The notes: generated by a model from the sequence alone, not told the origin. DNA of 64,000 nucleotides from Spirochaetaceae bacterium bin103 (GCA_002238925.1 MPNH01000012.1:21218-85217), one strand, 5' to 3'; shown: positions 35,310 to 44,406, counted from the first letter of the stretch. Numbers and translations are program-made.

Positions 35310-35903
35310 GTGTGGCCGCAGGCCGACTTGGCGCAATTGGCGCCGCTGCTGAAGCTGGCGCCGCGCGCGGAGTTGGAAATTGGCAGCGGCAACGGCAACT
35401 TTCTCGCCGCCCACAGCGCCGCGCACCCGCACTCCCTGGTAATCGGCACGGAACTGAAGCTGGAACGGTGCCGCAAGTGCGCCCGCAAGCTGGCCGCGGC
35501 GGGTGCCGGCAACGGCGTCGTCATCCACGGCCGCGCCGAGCAGGTAATCGGCTGGCTGCCGCCCGAGACCCTGGACGCGGTGCACATCTACTTTCCGGAT
35601 CCGTGGCCGAAGCGCCGCCACCGCAAGCGGCGCCTGCTGCGCGGCGGCACGGTGGCGCAACTGGCGCACCTGCTGCGCCCCGGCGGCTGCCTCCACCTGG
35701 TCACCGACTTTTTCGATTACTACCTGCAGGCGGTCGTCCTGCTGCTGCTACGCCCGGACCTTGAGGTCGACCGCGACCCCGCCCTGCTGCCGGCGGCGGC
35801 CAACCTGTCCCGCTATGGACCGCGCCTGGCGGAACTCGGCAAGAGCATGCTCTGCGTCACCGCGCGCCGGCGCGCCGCCGTGCACGGAAACGCGGAGAAC
35901 TAG
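35310..35903 (+). CDS. trmB: tRNA (guanine46-N7)-methyltransferase
   Basis: The SAM site is LEIGSGNGNFLAAHSAAHP. The TrmB signature IYFPDPWPKRRHRKRRLL follows, then LRPGGCLHLVTDFFDYY. It methylates G46 in the tRNA variable loop. A GTG at 35310 is the first standard start near the conserved core and gives 197 residues, which is short for the family. The same frame stays open upstream across the end of the DbpA-like gene, so the true start may be nearer 35235, just after AGGAACTG. Direction and spacing suggest co-transcription with the DbpA-like gene. Confidence 0.88.
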   Translation: MWPQADLAQLAPLLKLAPRAELEIGSGNGNFLAAHSAAHPHSLVIGTELKLERCRKCARKLAAAGAGNGVVIHGRAEQVIGWLPPETLDAVHIYFPDPWPKRRHRKRRLLRGGTVAQLAHLLRPGGCLHLVTDFFDYYLQAVVLLLLRPDLEVDRDPALLPAAANLSRYGPRLAELGKSMLCVTARRRAAVHGNAEN

Positions 35904-35911
35904 CCGGCAGG

Positions 35912-36268
35912 TCAGCGGTTGCGACGCTCCTCGGAAGACTGGCAGCCGATACACAGCAGCGCGTAGGGGATCGCCTCCAGGCGCTCCCTCGGGATGCGCG
36001 CGCCGCACTTCATGCACACGCCGTAGTGGCCGTTGGGAATGCGCGCCAACGCCGATTCGATCAGGTTGAGGCGGCGCATTTCCTGGGCGCCAAGCGCCTC
36101 CAGGGTCTTGCGGTCGACGTCCTCCGAGGCCACGTCGACCAGGTCCTTGGGATCCATGTCTTCCCACAGCTCGCGGAATTCCGCGTCTTCCTGGGCCAGA
36201 TGGGCCAGGATATCCTGTTTCAGTGCGGTCAACCGCTGCCGCATAGATTCGGTGAACGCCTTGTCCAA
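35912..36268 (-). CDS. DksA/TraR-family zinc-finger protein
   Basis: About 118 residues from a TTG at 36268 that has GGGGAG upstream. The frame is open back to 36370, but a TTGACA promoter lies there on this strand, so the longer start would precede the transcript. The protein is a helical coiled-coil hairpin (SMRQRLTALKQDILAHLAQE, then DVDRKTLEALGAQEMRRLNL) followed by a C4 zinc finger (GVCMKCGARI and LLCIGCQ). The DxxDxA-type loop of true DksA appears as DMDPKDLVDVASEDVD. Proteins of this family bind the RNA polymerase secondary channel and tune stable-RNA or stress promoters. Divergent from infA. Confidence 0.85.
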   Translation of the reverse strand: MDKAFTESMRQRLTALKQDILAHLAQEDAEFRELWEDMDPKDLVDVASEDVDRKTLEALGAQEMRRLNLIESALARIPNGHYGVCMKCGARIPRERLEAIPYALLCIGCQSSEERRNR

Positions 36269-36352
36269 GCCAGTCGACTCCCCGCCAGAACACCACCGCG
36301 TGCCGGCCCGGCCAAGCTGCGCGGGCTGCACCTGGGTGCGCAGGCTGCGCAT

Positions 36353-36381
36353 ATATGGTGAATTATCCACCCCTTGTCAAG
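36353..36381 (-). promoter_or_regulatory. Candidate promoter of the dksA-type gene
   Basis: On the minus strand a perfect TTGACA (36381-36376) is followed 17-19 bases later by CATATATG, a weak -10. The TTGACA lies within the palindrome CCCTTGTCAAGGG at 36372-36384, which could also be an operator. It would start transcription near 36345, supporting the TTG start at 36268. Confidence 0.4.
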
Positions 36382-36436
36382 GGTAGCAGGAGGGTAGCAG
36401 CCGGCTCGAATAGTTGGCCGGCCGGTCGGCTTTTGG

Positions 36437-36465
36437 TTGACAAAACCGTCTAGCGGGCTAATCAT
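36437..36465 (+). promoter_or_regulatory. Promoter of infA
   Basis: A perfect TTGACA at 36437-36442, a 17-nt spacer, then AATCAT at 36460-36465. The ribosome site AAAGGAG lies at 36475-36481, just before the TTG start at 36486. This leaves a very short leader of about 15 bases. Confidence 0.6.
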
Positions 36466-36485
36466 CACCAGCGAAAGGAGTTTTC

Positions 36486-36704
36486 TTGGCCAAGGAAGAG
36501 GCAATCGAGATTCAGGGCACAGTCAGAGAATCGCTACCCAATACCATGTTCCGCGTCGAGTTGCAGAACGGTCACCGGGTGCTCGCGCACCTGTCGGGAA
36601 AGATGCGCCGCCATTATATCCGCATCGTGCCCGGCGACCGCGTACGTGTAGCTCTGTCCCCCTACGACCTCACCCGGGGTCGCATCATCTACCGCGAACA
36701 CTAG
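36486..36704 (+). CDS. infA: Translation initiation factor IF-1
   Basis: 72 residues, the standard IF-1 length. It is a single OB-fold with [36 protein letters not shown], the loop [20 protein letters not shown] and the usual C-terminal YR. The start is TTG with a strong AAAGGAG eight bases before it. IF-1 occupies the ribosomal A site during initiation. It stands alone here rather than in a ribosomal protein operon. Confidence 0.97.
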   Translation: MAKEEAIEIQGTVRESLPNTMFRVELQNGHRVLAHLSGKMRRHYIRIVPGDRVRVALSPYDLTRGRIIYREH

Positions 36705-37241
36705 ACAGCCAGCCGGAACCTACAGGAGCCGGCGTCGTCTGCCACCACGCCACGCACGATGGCAGGCGTGGTGCGGACGTCGGCCGGGCGTGGTGGGCGC
36801 CGGACGCCGACACGCCGAGGCGGCGGGCCACGTCGGTCAGCTTGGCGTACGAGCATCCAGGCCCCCGCGTGGAGGTTATCGCCGTCGCCTCCGCCGCGGC
36901 CGCACCGCCTCCGGATGGGCGCAGCCACCTCCCGACCAGTGACGGCAGTCGGCGTAGTAGCACACTGCCTTGCCTACTACCGGGCACCGCGCCGGAATCG
37001 CCGTGGGGGGGATGTTCCGGGCGATGTTCGGCTCTGCGTTCGGGTTGGGCGCCGGATCCGCGGCGGGCCGTTCCGGTACGGCCGGCGGTTCCTCGAACAG
37101 CAGTTCGAGTTGCTCATCCACGGGCAATCCCGTGACCGGCAGCATCGAGGCACGCGCGGCGGGCGCCTGGTTCGGCGCGCGCGGCCGGACTTGCGGTAGA
37201 AATCAGCATACCCCCGGCACCATCATACAGCCTTATCGGGG
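36705..37241. other. Long stretch with little coding evidence
   Basis: 537 bases between infA and the Bat operon. Apart from the small minus-strand frame at 36876-37145, several short overlapping frames exist but none shows family signatures. A minus-strand segment near 36830-36860 reads KLTDVARRLGVSASG, an HTH-like string in yet another frame, so a degraded DNA-binding gene is possible. Confidence 0.4.
36876..37145 (-). CDS. Small Cys-rich hypothetical protein
   Basis: 89 residues, unrecognised. The first half is acidic and Pro/Ala-rich (VDEQLELLFEEPPAVPER). The second half has a compact Cys/His cluster, CPVVGKAVCYYADCRHW then GGCAHPEA, which could bind zinc. It ends in eight arginines. The cluster looks more like a real domain than a random frame, but the Arg run and overlapping frames make the gene uncertain. 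An HTH-like string follows downstream on the same strand in a different frame, so this may be half of a frameshifted gene. Confidence 0.3.
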   Translation of the reverse strand: MLPVTGLPVDEQLELLFEEPPAVPERPAADPAPNPNAEPNIARNIPPTAIPARCPVVGKAVCYYADCRHWSGGGCAHPEAVRPRRRRRR

Positions 37242-37808
37242 TCAGTAACCGCCCGCGCCACCGCCGGCCGGCAATGCCGGGGCGGCAGCCGGCTGTGCGC
37301 GCAACCGCTCCAGCAGTTCCGAGCCGGCCGCGTCGTCCGGCGGCCCACCGGGCGCAGGTGCGGGCGGCGGCGGCGCGGCGCGCATCCGCCGCAGTGCCAA
37401 TTCCAGGTTGATCCTGGCATCGGCCCACTCCGGGCCCAACACCAGCGCGTCGCGAAAGTGCCGCGCCGCCTCCCGGTATCGGCCCGCCCGGTAATGGGCG
37501 TGGCCGAGGTTGAACGCCACCCGGCGGCGCAGGTCCGGAGGCGCGTCCGCCGGAATGCTCCGCAACAGCTCCAGCCCGGCATCGCTCTCACCCCAGGCCA
37601 ATTCGGCATTCGCCAGGTTGTAGGCCACCACTGGCGACCCGGCGTGCGCAGCGTCTCGGTAATGGCGGAGCGCGCGAACCAGGTCGCCGCGCGCGAAGTC
37701 GTAGTTGCCCTCCAGGACCGCCACGTGCGGCTGCCGTCCGCCCGCCACCAGTAACAACAGCAGCACCAGCAGCAGCGCCGGCGCGGTGCTCAGAACGTAG
37801 CGCGCCAT
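37242..37808 (-). CDS. TPR protein of the Bat operon (BatE-like)
   Basis: 188 residues from the ATG at 37808, overlapping the end of the upstream batB-like gene by 19 bases. An N-terminal hydrophobic segment (VLSTAPALLLVLLLLLVAG) anchors it. Two to three tetratricopeptide repeats follow (YDFARGDLVRALRHYRDAAH, VVAYNLANAELAWGESDAGL, VAFNLGHAHYRAGRYREAAR). The tail is rich in Pro, Ala and Gly. Position as last gene after two von Willebrand A proteins matches the batE place in spirochaetes and Bacteroidetes. The operon is linked to envelope stress and aerotolerance in some species, though the mechanism is not established. Confidence 0.8.
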   Translation of the reverse strand: MARYVLSTAPALLLVLLLLLVAGGRQPHVAVLEGNYDFARGDLVRALRHYRDAAHAGSPVVAYNLANAELAWGESDAGLELLRSIPADAPPDLRRRVAFNLGHAHYRAGRYREAARHFRDALVLGPEWADARINLELALRRMRAAPPPPAPAPGGPPDDAAGSELLERLRAQPAAAPALPAGGGAGGY

Positions 37809-38887
37809 CGTACCGCTCGAACCGCCGCGCAGCCGGCCAGTGCCGACAAGGCGATCAGCGCCAGTGCGGCATGGCGCGGGCGCCGGGTCGCGGCCGGGCG
37901 TACCGCATGCCCATCCCGCGCCGCTTCCAGGTATGCGTGCGCCGTGGCCATCGTCTCCGGGAGCCGCGGGTCCGCAACCACGCCGCCGCTGAGTTGCGCG
38001 ATCTCCCGCATGGCGCTTCCGTCGCGCGCCGAGTGCTCGCCGCTTGCCGGACTGCCCGCCGCGCCGTCCTGACCGTCGGCCTGTGCGGTTCCTTCGGCCT
38101 GTCCGGCGGGACGTGCCGGCCTGGCGGTTGCGCCGCCAGCGGCGGGGACCGGCGCGCCCGCCGCCGTGCCCACCGGCACGGCCACGATCGCTACGCCGCC
38201 GCGCCCCGCCTGCCGGGCCGCCGCCCGCGGATCGCCGGCGCTGCTCTCGCCGTCCGACACCAGCACCACGGTGCGCGCCGCGCCCGTCCTGCCCGGCAGT
38301 TCGAAGCTGGCGTAGCGCAGCGCGGCGGCGAGTTGCGACCCGCCCAGCGCCGGGGCCTGGTCGTGCAGCGCCGCGAGCTGCTGCCGCAGCGCCAAGCGAT
38401 CGTCGGTGAACGGCAACAGCAGATGACTGTCGTCGCTGAATCCCACCACCGCAACCGGCGCGTCGGGCAGCGCGTCGACCAGTTCGCCGGCCGCCGTCAG
38501 CCCCTGCCGCAACCGGCTCGGCGCCACGTCCGCGACCGCCATGCTGCGCGACAGATCGACCAGGAGGACCACCTCGCGGCCGCCGGGCGGCGGAACCACC
38601 GCCGCGGCGCCGGTTCCCCAGCGCAGGTCGGCGGCACCCAGGATCACGCACGCTACTGCCACCCAGGTCAGCGCACCGTCGGCGCCGCGCTTGAAGCGCA
38701 GTACGGCATCCGGCGAAGGGGCCGCCGCCGGCAGCGACGCGACGCGGCGCAAGGCACGCAGGTCGCGGCGGGCGCGGCGCGCGGCATACACCAGCAGCGC
38801 GGCCAGCGGCGCCAGCACGGCAAGCAGCAGCAGCAGTCCCGGCTGGTCGACGGTGATCGCACCGAACACGTTCAGCATCCGCGCCAT
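37790..38887 (-). CDS. batB: von Willebrand A domain membrane protein (BatB-like)
   Basis: 365 residues from the ATG at 38887; an ATG at 38878 is an alternative. Two N-terminal TM segments (GLLLLLAVLAPLAALLVY, then LTWVAVACVILGAADL) are followed by a VWA domain with the MIDAS motif LLVDLSRSMAV and the later VLVSDGES, and a C-terminal TM (HAALALIALSALAGCAAV). The VWA domain would face the periplasm and bind a partner through a metal ion. A linker rich in Ala, Gly and Gln follows the domain. It begins five bases after the batA-like stop. Confidence 0.85.
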   Translation of the reverse strand: MARMLNVFGAITVDQPGLLLLLAVLAPLAALLVYAARRARRDLRALRRVASLPAAAPSPDAVLRFKRGADGALTWVAVACVILGAADLRWGTGAAAVVPPPGGREVVLLVDLSRSMAVADVAPSRLRQGLTAAGELVDALPDAPVAVVGFSDDSHLLLPFTDDRLALRQQLAALHDQAPALGGSQLAAALRYASFELPGRTGAARTVVLVSDGESSAGDPRAAARQAGRGGVAIVAVPVGTAAGAPVPAAGGATARPARPAGQAEGTAQADGQDGAAGSPASGEHSARDGSAMREIAQLSGGVVADPRLPETMATAHAYLEAARDGHAVRPAATRRPRHAALALIALSALAGCAAVRAVRWRATF

Positions 38888-38892
38888 GCCCC

Positions 38893-39891
38893 TCAGAACA
38901 GCTCCGCCAGCACCACCCGGCGCAGCGCCACGTCGAGCAGCAACACGCACAACGCGGCAAGCAGCAGCGCACGGTGGCGCGGCTGGCGCGAGACCTGCAC
39001 CCGGGTGCGCCGATCGATGCGTTCCAGCGTGTCGATCTCGCGGAACACCGCGGTCAGCGCGGCCGGCTCGGCCGCGGCGAACGAGCGCCCGCCGGTGATC
39101 CGCGCCACCCGTTCCAGCAGCGCGGGGTCGTAGCGGCCGTGGTAGCGGCCGCGCTGCGTCAATCCGGTGCGCGGGTCGGTAATCACGATCTCCGCGTCGC
39201 CGGCGCCGCCGATGCCGACGGTATAGATGCGCACACCGCGCGCGGCGGCCAGCGCCGCGGCGGCCTCCGGGGTCAGTTCGCCGGCATTGTTGTCGCCATC
39301 GGTGAGCAGCACGATCACCCGGCCCGGCGCCATGCTGTCCTGCAGGTGCAGCAGGGCCACCGCGATGCCGGTACCGATGGCGGTGGCATCGCCCAACGAC
39401 ATCACGTCCATCCCGTCGAGGGCTGCGTGCAGGGCGGCCCGGTCGGTCGTCTTGGGAACGCGCAGCACGGCACGGTCGCTGAAGCTCACCAGGCCGATGG
39501 CGTCGTTGGCGCGGCCGGCGACGAAACCGCGAATCACGTGCACCGCGGCGTCCAGGCGGCGCTGTCCGTCCAGGTCGCTCGCCGCCATGCTCGGCGACTC
39601 GTCGAGCGCGATCATCAGGTCGAGTCCGCGGTTCAGGTAGACCTCGTCCGGGCGCACCCGCGCCGGGCCGGCGGCAGCCACCATCACCAGCGCCGCGGCC
39701 AGCCAGAACGGCGCACGGGCGGCGATGGCGAGCACCCGAGCGGCCGCGGAGCGGGCGAGCGGCGCGCCGGCCCACCGGTCCAGCGGCGCCCGCAGCATGC
39801 CGCCGCGCCCGGGCCGAAAGTGGACCAGGTAGATGGCGGGCGGCAGCAACAGCAGCATGCCGAGCAGCAGCGGCTGTTCAAAACTCCACAC
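38893..39891 (-). CDS. batA: von Willebrand A domain membrane protein (BatA-like)
   Basis: 332 residues from the GTG at 39891, which has GAGGAGGCGAC just upstream; the longer open frame to 39999 overlaps the preceding gene and is unlikely. Topology is TM (FEQPLLLGMLLLLPPAIYLV), TM (FWLAAALVMVAAAGPA), then a VWA domain with MIDAS LMIALDESPSMAAS, IGLVSFSDRAV and VIVLLTDGDNNAGEL, and a C-terminal TM (HRALLLAALCVLLLDVAL). The DxSPS form of the MIDAS is typical for BatA. The start overlaps the stop of the upstream gene by 14 bases, showing tight coupling in the operon. Confidence 0.88.
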   Translation of the reverse strand: MWSFEQPLLLGMLLLLPPAIYLVHFRPGRGGMLRAPLDRWAGAPLARSAAARVLAIAARAPFWLAAALVMVAAAGPARVRPDEVYLNRGLDLMIALDESPSMAASDLDGQRRLDAAVHVIRGFVAGRANDAIGLVSFSDRAVLRVPKTTDRAALHAALDGMDVMSLGDATAIGTGIAVALLHLQDSMAPGRVIVLLTDGDNNAGELTPEAAAALAAARGVRIYTVGIGGAGDAEIVITDPRTGLTQRGRYHGRYDPALLERVARITGGRSFAAAEPAALTAVFREIDTLERIDRRTRVQVSRQPRHRALLLAALCVLLLDVALRRVVLAELF

Positions 39892-40906
39892 CGTCGCCTC
39901 CTCGCTCCCGCGATGCGCGTTCCTCCAGCACCGCGTCGATCGCCCGTGCCAGCGTGACCAGTTGCGCTGCGGCCGCATGCATCTCCGTGGCGCCAGCACC
40001 GAGACCGGCGAACTTCACCCGATCGGCGGTATCCAGAATCGCAGTCAGGTCGGCACCGAGCCCGCGCGGCAAGCCCTGATCCGGAAGCGCCGCACGCAGC
40101 TCCCCGACGGTCAGGGCGTGTGCCGGCAATGCCAACCGCTCGGCCAGGTAGCCGCGCGCCAACTGGGACAGGCGGGCATAGAACGCCACGACATCGGCCG
40201 GCGCCGCGGGAGCGCCGGCGCCATTGGGGGCAGCGCCGCCGGGAGCGCCGTGCTGCAACCGCTGCACGGCGCGTTCCAGCTGCACGCGCGGCCGGGTCCG
40301 GGAGCGGCGCGCGCGCGCCCGGCCGCCAGCGCCGGCGAGCAGCAATGCGCCGCTGACCAGGAGGTAGGGCACGACCAGCACGGCAAGCGCGCCGCCGATC
40401 AGCAGCGCCGCGGAGCCAGGCACCGCCATCTGCGCTGCCGGCGGGCGCAGGGCAGGCGCAACTTCGCCGTAGCGCGGCAGTACGGAAGCGGTAAGAAAGC
40501 CGATCCCGGTCAGTTGCAAAGGACCCACGTCGATGGCCGGCAGCTCCCCAACGCCGGGCCGATAGCTGGTGAACCGCACCCGCACCTCCCAGCTCCCGTC
40601 CGTGCGCGGCAGCACTTCCACCGCATGCACCGGCAACCACTCGCTGCCGGCGACCGCGGCCGGCGCGCTGAGCTCCGCGCCGCCGCGCACCACGATGCGC
40701 GCCAACACCGGTTCGCCGGCGACGAACCGCGCGGGCTCGAACTGCACCTCCCACACCGGTTCCGGCTCGGTGCCGGTCGCCGGCCCGGCGCCACCGTCTT
40801 CCTGCGCAGCCGCCGGCGCCAGCCCGCACCACGCCGCGGCGATCAGGGCCAGCCATGCCCTGCCGCGCCAGCGCCCTCGGCAGCGCGCCGGCACGGGCGC
40901 GGGCAT
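39878..40906 (-). CDS. Bat-operon membrane protein (DUF4381/BatD-like position)
   Basis: 342 residues. It has a signal peptide or first TM (GRAWLALIAAAWCGLAPAAA), a periplasmic beta domain (residues about 40-170; VQFEPARFVAGEPVLARIVV, then WEVRVRFTSYRPGVGEL), a TM (ALLIGGALAVLVVPYLLVSG) and a cytosolic helical tail. The beta domain plus TM fits the BatD-like slot, and the C-terminal part resembles DUF4381-type tails (VVAFYARLSQLARGYLAERL). No catalytic motif is present. ATG at 40906 overlaps the DUF58 stop. Confidence 0.65.
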   Translation of the reverse strand: MPAPVPARCRGRWRGRAWLALIAAAWCGLAPAAAQEDGGAGPATGTEPEPVWEVQFEPARFVAGEPVLARIVVRGGAELSAPAAVAGSEWLPVHAVEVLPRTDGSWEVRVRFTSYRPGVGELPAIDVGPLQLTGIGFLTASVLPRYGEVAPALRPPAAQMAVPGSAALLIGGALAVLVVPYLLVSGALLLAGAGGRARARRSRTRPRVQLERAVQRLQHGAPGGAAPNGAGAPAAPADVVAFYARLSQLARGYLAERLALPAHALTVGELRAALPDQGLPRGLGADLTAILDTADRVKFAGLGAGATEMHAAAAQLVTLARAIDAVLEERASRERGGDGVEF

Positions 40907-41856
40907 CAGCACGCCGCGGCGCGGCGTCGGCGCGAGCGGTGCCGGAAGAACGACGCCAGGGCGGCGCCGGGCTCGTCGCCGGTGGCAATCTCCAGCAGGT
41001 CGACACCGTGCCCGCGGCAGCCGGTGCGGATTTCGCGGAAGTGCTGCTCCCAGTAGGCGCCATAGGCGGCGCGGAACCGCCGCGACCGGCCGGTGGCCCA
41101 AGTTGTCCGCCCGGTTTCCGGATCCTGCAGATCCACTGCGCCAGCGGCCGGGAAGTCGACGTCGGCGGCGTCCGCAACACGCACCGCGACCACCTCGTGG
41201 CGGCGGCGCAGCAGCGCAAGTTGCGGCCAGAATCCGGTGGTCTTGAAGTCGGATACCAGCACGCAGGTGGCGCGCCGGTGCAGCAGGCCCGCCACGCCGC
41301 GCAGGGCACCGGCGAGATCGGAGCCGCGCCCACGCGGTTCGATGGCCTGCACCTCGCCGGCAATGCGCAGCGGATGGTCCCGGCCGCGCCGCGCCGGCAG
41401 CCAGCGCTCGCGCCGGTCCGAAAACAGGTAGGCGCTTACCGGGTCGCCGGCAAGGTGCACCGCGTGGGCGAGAATGGCGACGATCCAGGCGGCCAGCTCG
41501 CGCCGCGCGCCGTCCCCGCCCAGCAGCGACCGCGACACGTCCACCACCAGCACCAGGTTCAATTCGCGCTGCTCCCGAAACACCTTGGTGAACGGGCTGC
41601 CCATGCGCGAAGTCACGTTCCAGTCGATCAGCCGCGCGTCGTCGCCGAGCGCATACTCCCGCACCTCGTCGAACTCCATGCCCTCGCCGCGAAACACGCT
41701 GCGCTGTCCGCCCGCCTGCAGGCTGGCCACCGTCTGCCTTGCGAGCAGCCGCAGGCGGCGCCCGCGCGCGGCAACCGAACCGGCCGCCAGCCGCTGCCGC
41801 CGCCGGCCGCCCGGCCCCGATCCGGTGTCGCCGGTACCGCCGTTCATGGCGCGCAC
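40906..41856 (-). CDS. DUF58 domain protein of the MoxR/Bat operon
   Basis: 316 residues. The DUF58 signature is GQRSVFRGEGMEFDEVREYA then DDARLIDWNVTSR, followed by a VWA-like core with LVLVVDVSRSLLGG as a MIDAS-type loop and TCVLVSDFKTTGFW. DUF58 proteins are usual partners of MoxR ATPases; the ATPase is thought to remodel or activate VWA-containing partners. It is cytosolic, with no TM. It lies 49 bases downstream of moxR. Confidence 0.9.
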   Translation of the reverse strand: MRAMNGGTGDTGSGPGGRRRQRLAAGSVAARGRRLRLLARQTVASLQAGGQRSVFRGEGMEFDEVREYALGDDARLIDWNVTSRMGSPFTKVFREQRELNLVLVVDVSRSLLGGDGARRELAAWIVAILAHAVHLAGDPVSAYLFSDRRERWLPARRGRDHPLRIAGEVQAIEPRGRGSDLAGALRGVAGLLHRRATCVLVSDFKTTGFWPQLALLRRRHEVVAVRVADAADVDFPAAGAVDLQDPETGRTTWATGRSRRFRAAYGAYWEQHFREIRTGCRGHGVDLLEIATGDEPGAALASFFRHRSRRRRAAAC

Positions 41857-41905
41857 CGGCCACGCACCGCCCTGCCCCGCACGCCAACCGCTCCGCCCAC
41901 GGCTG

Positions 41906-42967
41906 CTACGGAACCTGCACGTGAGCCAACAGCGCCTCGATCACCTGTTCCGCCGTGACCCCTTCCGACTCGCCCTCGTAGCTCGGCACCAGGCGATGCC
42001 GCAGCACGTCGGCGGCAACCGCCTTGACATCTTCGGGGATGACGAAGGTCCGGCCGGCGAACAGGGCGGCGATCTTCGCGCAGCGGTACAGGTAGATCGA
42101 CGCGCGCGGCGACGCGCCGTGCTCGACGAAGCGCAGGTAGTCGGGTTGCGCCGCCGCACCGTCCGCGGCGCCCGCCACAGCGGCAGCCGGGCGCGTAGCG
42201 CGCATCAGCGTTACCACGTACTCCTCGATGCGGCGGTCCACCCGCACGCGCGCCGCGGTAGCGCGCAGGGCAGCGATGGCGGGCCGGTCGAGGAGCGGGC
42301 GCAGCGCCACCGGTTGCTCGTGGCCGACCAGGCGCAGCACCGCCAGCTCCTCCTCGTAGCCGGGGTACGGGACGCGCAGCTTGAGCAGAAACCGGTCCAG
42401 TTGCGCCTCCGGCAGCGGGTAGGTGCCCTGCTGCTCGATCGGGTTCTGCGTCGCCAACACCACGAACGGCTCATCCAGCGCCCAGGTCTCGTTGCCGAGC
42501 GTGACCTGGCGCTCCTCCATCGCCTCCAACAGCGCGGACTGTACCTTGGCCGGCGCCCGGTTGATCTCGTCGGCGAGCACGATGTGCGCGAAGATCGGGC
42601 CCTTGCGCGCCACGAATTCGCCGCTGTTCGGGCGGTACACCATGGTGCCGATCACGTCGGCGGGAAGCAGGTCGGGCGTAAACTGCAGGCGCCGGAAACT
42701 CACGTCCGTGACCTCCGCAAGCGCCTTCACGGCGCGCGTCTTGGCCAGTCCCGGCATCCCTTCCAGCAGCACGTGGCCGCCGGCGAGCAGCGCCATCATC
42801 ATGCCGCGCACCATCGACCGCTGGCCGACGATGCGCTTGCCCACCTCCGCGAAGCAGGCGTCCAGCAGGCGGCCCTGCTCGATCGCCTGCCCGGCTTCCG
42901 GTTCGCGGGCCTGCACGTCTCCCGACGGCCCTGGGTCAGCTCCGGTAGTCGGCATTCTCGCGGACAT
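41906..42967 (-). CDS. moxR: MoxR-family AAA+ ATPase
   Basis: 353 residues. Walker A is LLEGMPGLAKTRAVKALAE, Walker B is IVLADEINRAPAKVQSALLE with the sensor VLATQNPIEQQGTYPLPEAQ, followed by DRFLLKLRVPYPG. The C-terminal helical lid has YLRFVEHGASPRASIYLYRC. MoxR ATPases act as chaperones for metal-dependent or VWA-domain proteins; here the downstream DUF58, BatA and BatB proteins are the obvious clients. The start overlaps the 3' end of argJ by 20-32 bases depending on the ATG used (42967 or 42955). Confidence 0.93.
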   Translation of the reverse strand: MSARMPTTGADPGPSGDVQAREPEAGQAIEQGRLLDACFAEVGKRIVGQRSMVRGMMMALLAGGHVLLEGMPGLAKTRAVKALAEVTDVSFRRLQFTPDLLPADVIGTMVYRPNSGEFVARKGPIFAHIVLADEINRAPAKVQSALLEAMEERQVTLGNETWALDEPFVVLATQNPIEQQGTYPLPEAQLDRFLLKLRVPYPGYEEELAVLRLVGHEQPVALRPLLDRPAIAALRATAARVRVDRRIEEYVVTLMRATRPAAAVAGAADGAAAQPDYLRFVEHGASPRASIYLYRCAKIAALFAGRTFVIPEDVKAVAADVLRHRLVPSYEGESEGVTAEQVIEALLAHVQVP

Positions 42968-44255
42968 ATTCGTAGCCGAGGTCGGCGGCCAGGGCGCGCA
43001 CGGTGTGCGGCTCCCGCTCCCCCGCCCCGCCGCCGATCCGGATGCCGATGCGCACCACCCGGTCGTGGGGCGGGAAGCCGCCGCTGGTGTCGCACCGGCA
43101 GGACACCAGGTAGTCGCTCAGGTCGCGCTCGGATGCCGGCCCGAGGGTGAACACGCCGCCGTCGAATACCTGCCGGTCGCCAAGCGAAATGGTCAGGTCG
43201 CGCGCGCCGATACGGCGAAGATCGGGCCGGCTGCCCAGGTAGTCGCCGACCGCGCTCGCGATGCGCCCCACATTCGGGTCGTTGCCGTACACCGCGGTCT
43301 TTACCAGCGGCCCGTTGCCGACCGCCTTGGCCACCGCCAGCGCATCCGCCTCCGCCAGCCGCGAGGTCACCGCGATCGCCATGACGTGGCGGGTGCCTTC
43401 GCCGTTGCGCACGATGTCGCCGGCCAGCCCCGCGCAAACCTCCCGCACCGCGGCGCCCAGGCCGGCCACCGGCGCCGCGTCCGGTTCCCGCTCCCGGCTG
43501 CTGAGCAGCACCACCATGTCGCTGGTGCTCTGGTCGCCGTCCACGGTAATGGCGTTGAACGACGACCGCGCGGCGCCCTGCAACTCCTCCTGCAGTTCGT
43601 CGGCGGTGGCCGGCGCATCGGTGACGATGAACGCCAGCATGGTGCCCATGTCGGGCTCGATCATCCCGGCGCCCTTGGCGATGCCGAGCACGCGATGGCC
43701 GGACGGGGTGGTGGCGCTGCGCAGCTTCGGGTAGGCATCGGTGGTCATGATCGCCTCGGCCGCATCCGCCGCGGACGTGGCGCCCAGGTTGGCGGCCAAC
43801 TGCGGGGCGGCGGCGGCCAGGGCGGCCACCGGAAGCTGCCAGCCGATCACTCCGGTGGAAGCGGGCAGCAACTGCGCGGCCGGAACGCCGAACGCGGCGC
43901 CGACGCTTGCCAGCACACTGCGCGCGGCCGCCTCGCCATCGGCGGCGCACACGTTGGCCACCTTGTTGTTGATCACCACGCCGCGCACCGGCCGCCCGCG
44001 GTGGCCGCGCACCACCTCCACCGGTGCGCCGGTCACGCGATTGCGGGTCAGCACCGCGGCCCAAGCGCGGCTGGCGGCGGGCGCCAGAATGGCGGTGAGC
44101 TTGATCGGCAGCGGCTCTGCCTCCTCGCCCAGCTCCGCCGGGACGAACTCGGTCGCAGTAACGGCAAACCGGAAGCCGCGCGGTACCAGGGCGCGTTCCT
44201 GCAGCGCCGCCCGGTAGGCGCCGGCGTTGTGATAGACCTCAGACGTGTTTTGCAT
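42936..44255 (-). CDS. argJ: Bifunctional ornithine acetyltransferase/N-acetylglutamate synthase
   Basis: 439 residues. The autocleavage site has the catalytic Thr in IEPDMGTMLAFIVTDA, preceded by KGAGM. Other ArgJ features are the N-terminal FAVTATEFVPAELGEEAEPL, STGVIGWQLP, FNAITVDGDQSTSDMVVLL and NGEGTRHVMAIAV. ArgJ recycles the acetyl group between N-acetylornithine and glutamate in arginine synthesis. It is the first gene of the operon that continues into moxR by overlap, an unusual partnership of amino-acid synthesis with the Bat genes. No other arg gene is in the window. Confidence 0.95.
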   Translation of the reverse strand: MQNTSEVYHNAGAYRAALQERALVPRGFRFAVTATEFVPAELGEEAEPLPIKLTAILAPAASRAWAAVLTRNRVTGAPVEVVRGHRGRPVRGVVINNKVANVCAADGEAAARSVLASVGAAFGVPAAQLLPASTGVIGWQLPVAALAAAAPQLAANLGATSAADAAEAIMTTDAYPKLRSATTPSGHRVLGIAKGAGMIEPDMGTMLAFIVTDAPATADELQEELQGAARSSFNAITVDGDQSTSDMVVLLSSREREPDAAPVAGLGAAVREVCAGLAGDIVRNGEGTRHVMAIAVTSRLAEADALAVAKAVGNGPLVKTAVYGNDPNVGRIASAVGDYLGSRPDLRRIGARDLTISLGDRQVFDGGVFTLGPASERDLSDYLVSCRCDTSGGFPPHDRVVRIGIRIGGGAGEREPHTVRALAADLGYEYVRENADYRS

Positions 44256-44406
44256 CCGTGGACTTATAGTACACCCCCGCGCGCCACGACAACTGCATCA
44301 CCTCAACCGTGACGCGCCCACCGCTGCGATCGAACAACGGATCCACGTCTTGACGAGCATGGGTAGGCCCTTGATACTGCGTATCCCGCGACTGAGGTAG
44401 GTCAGC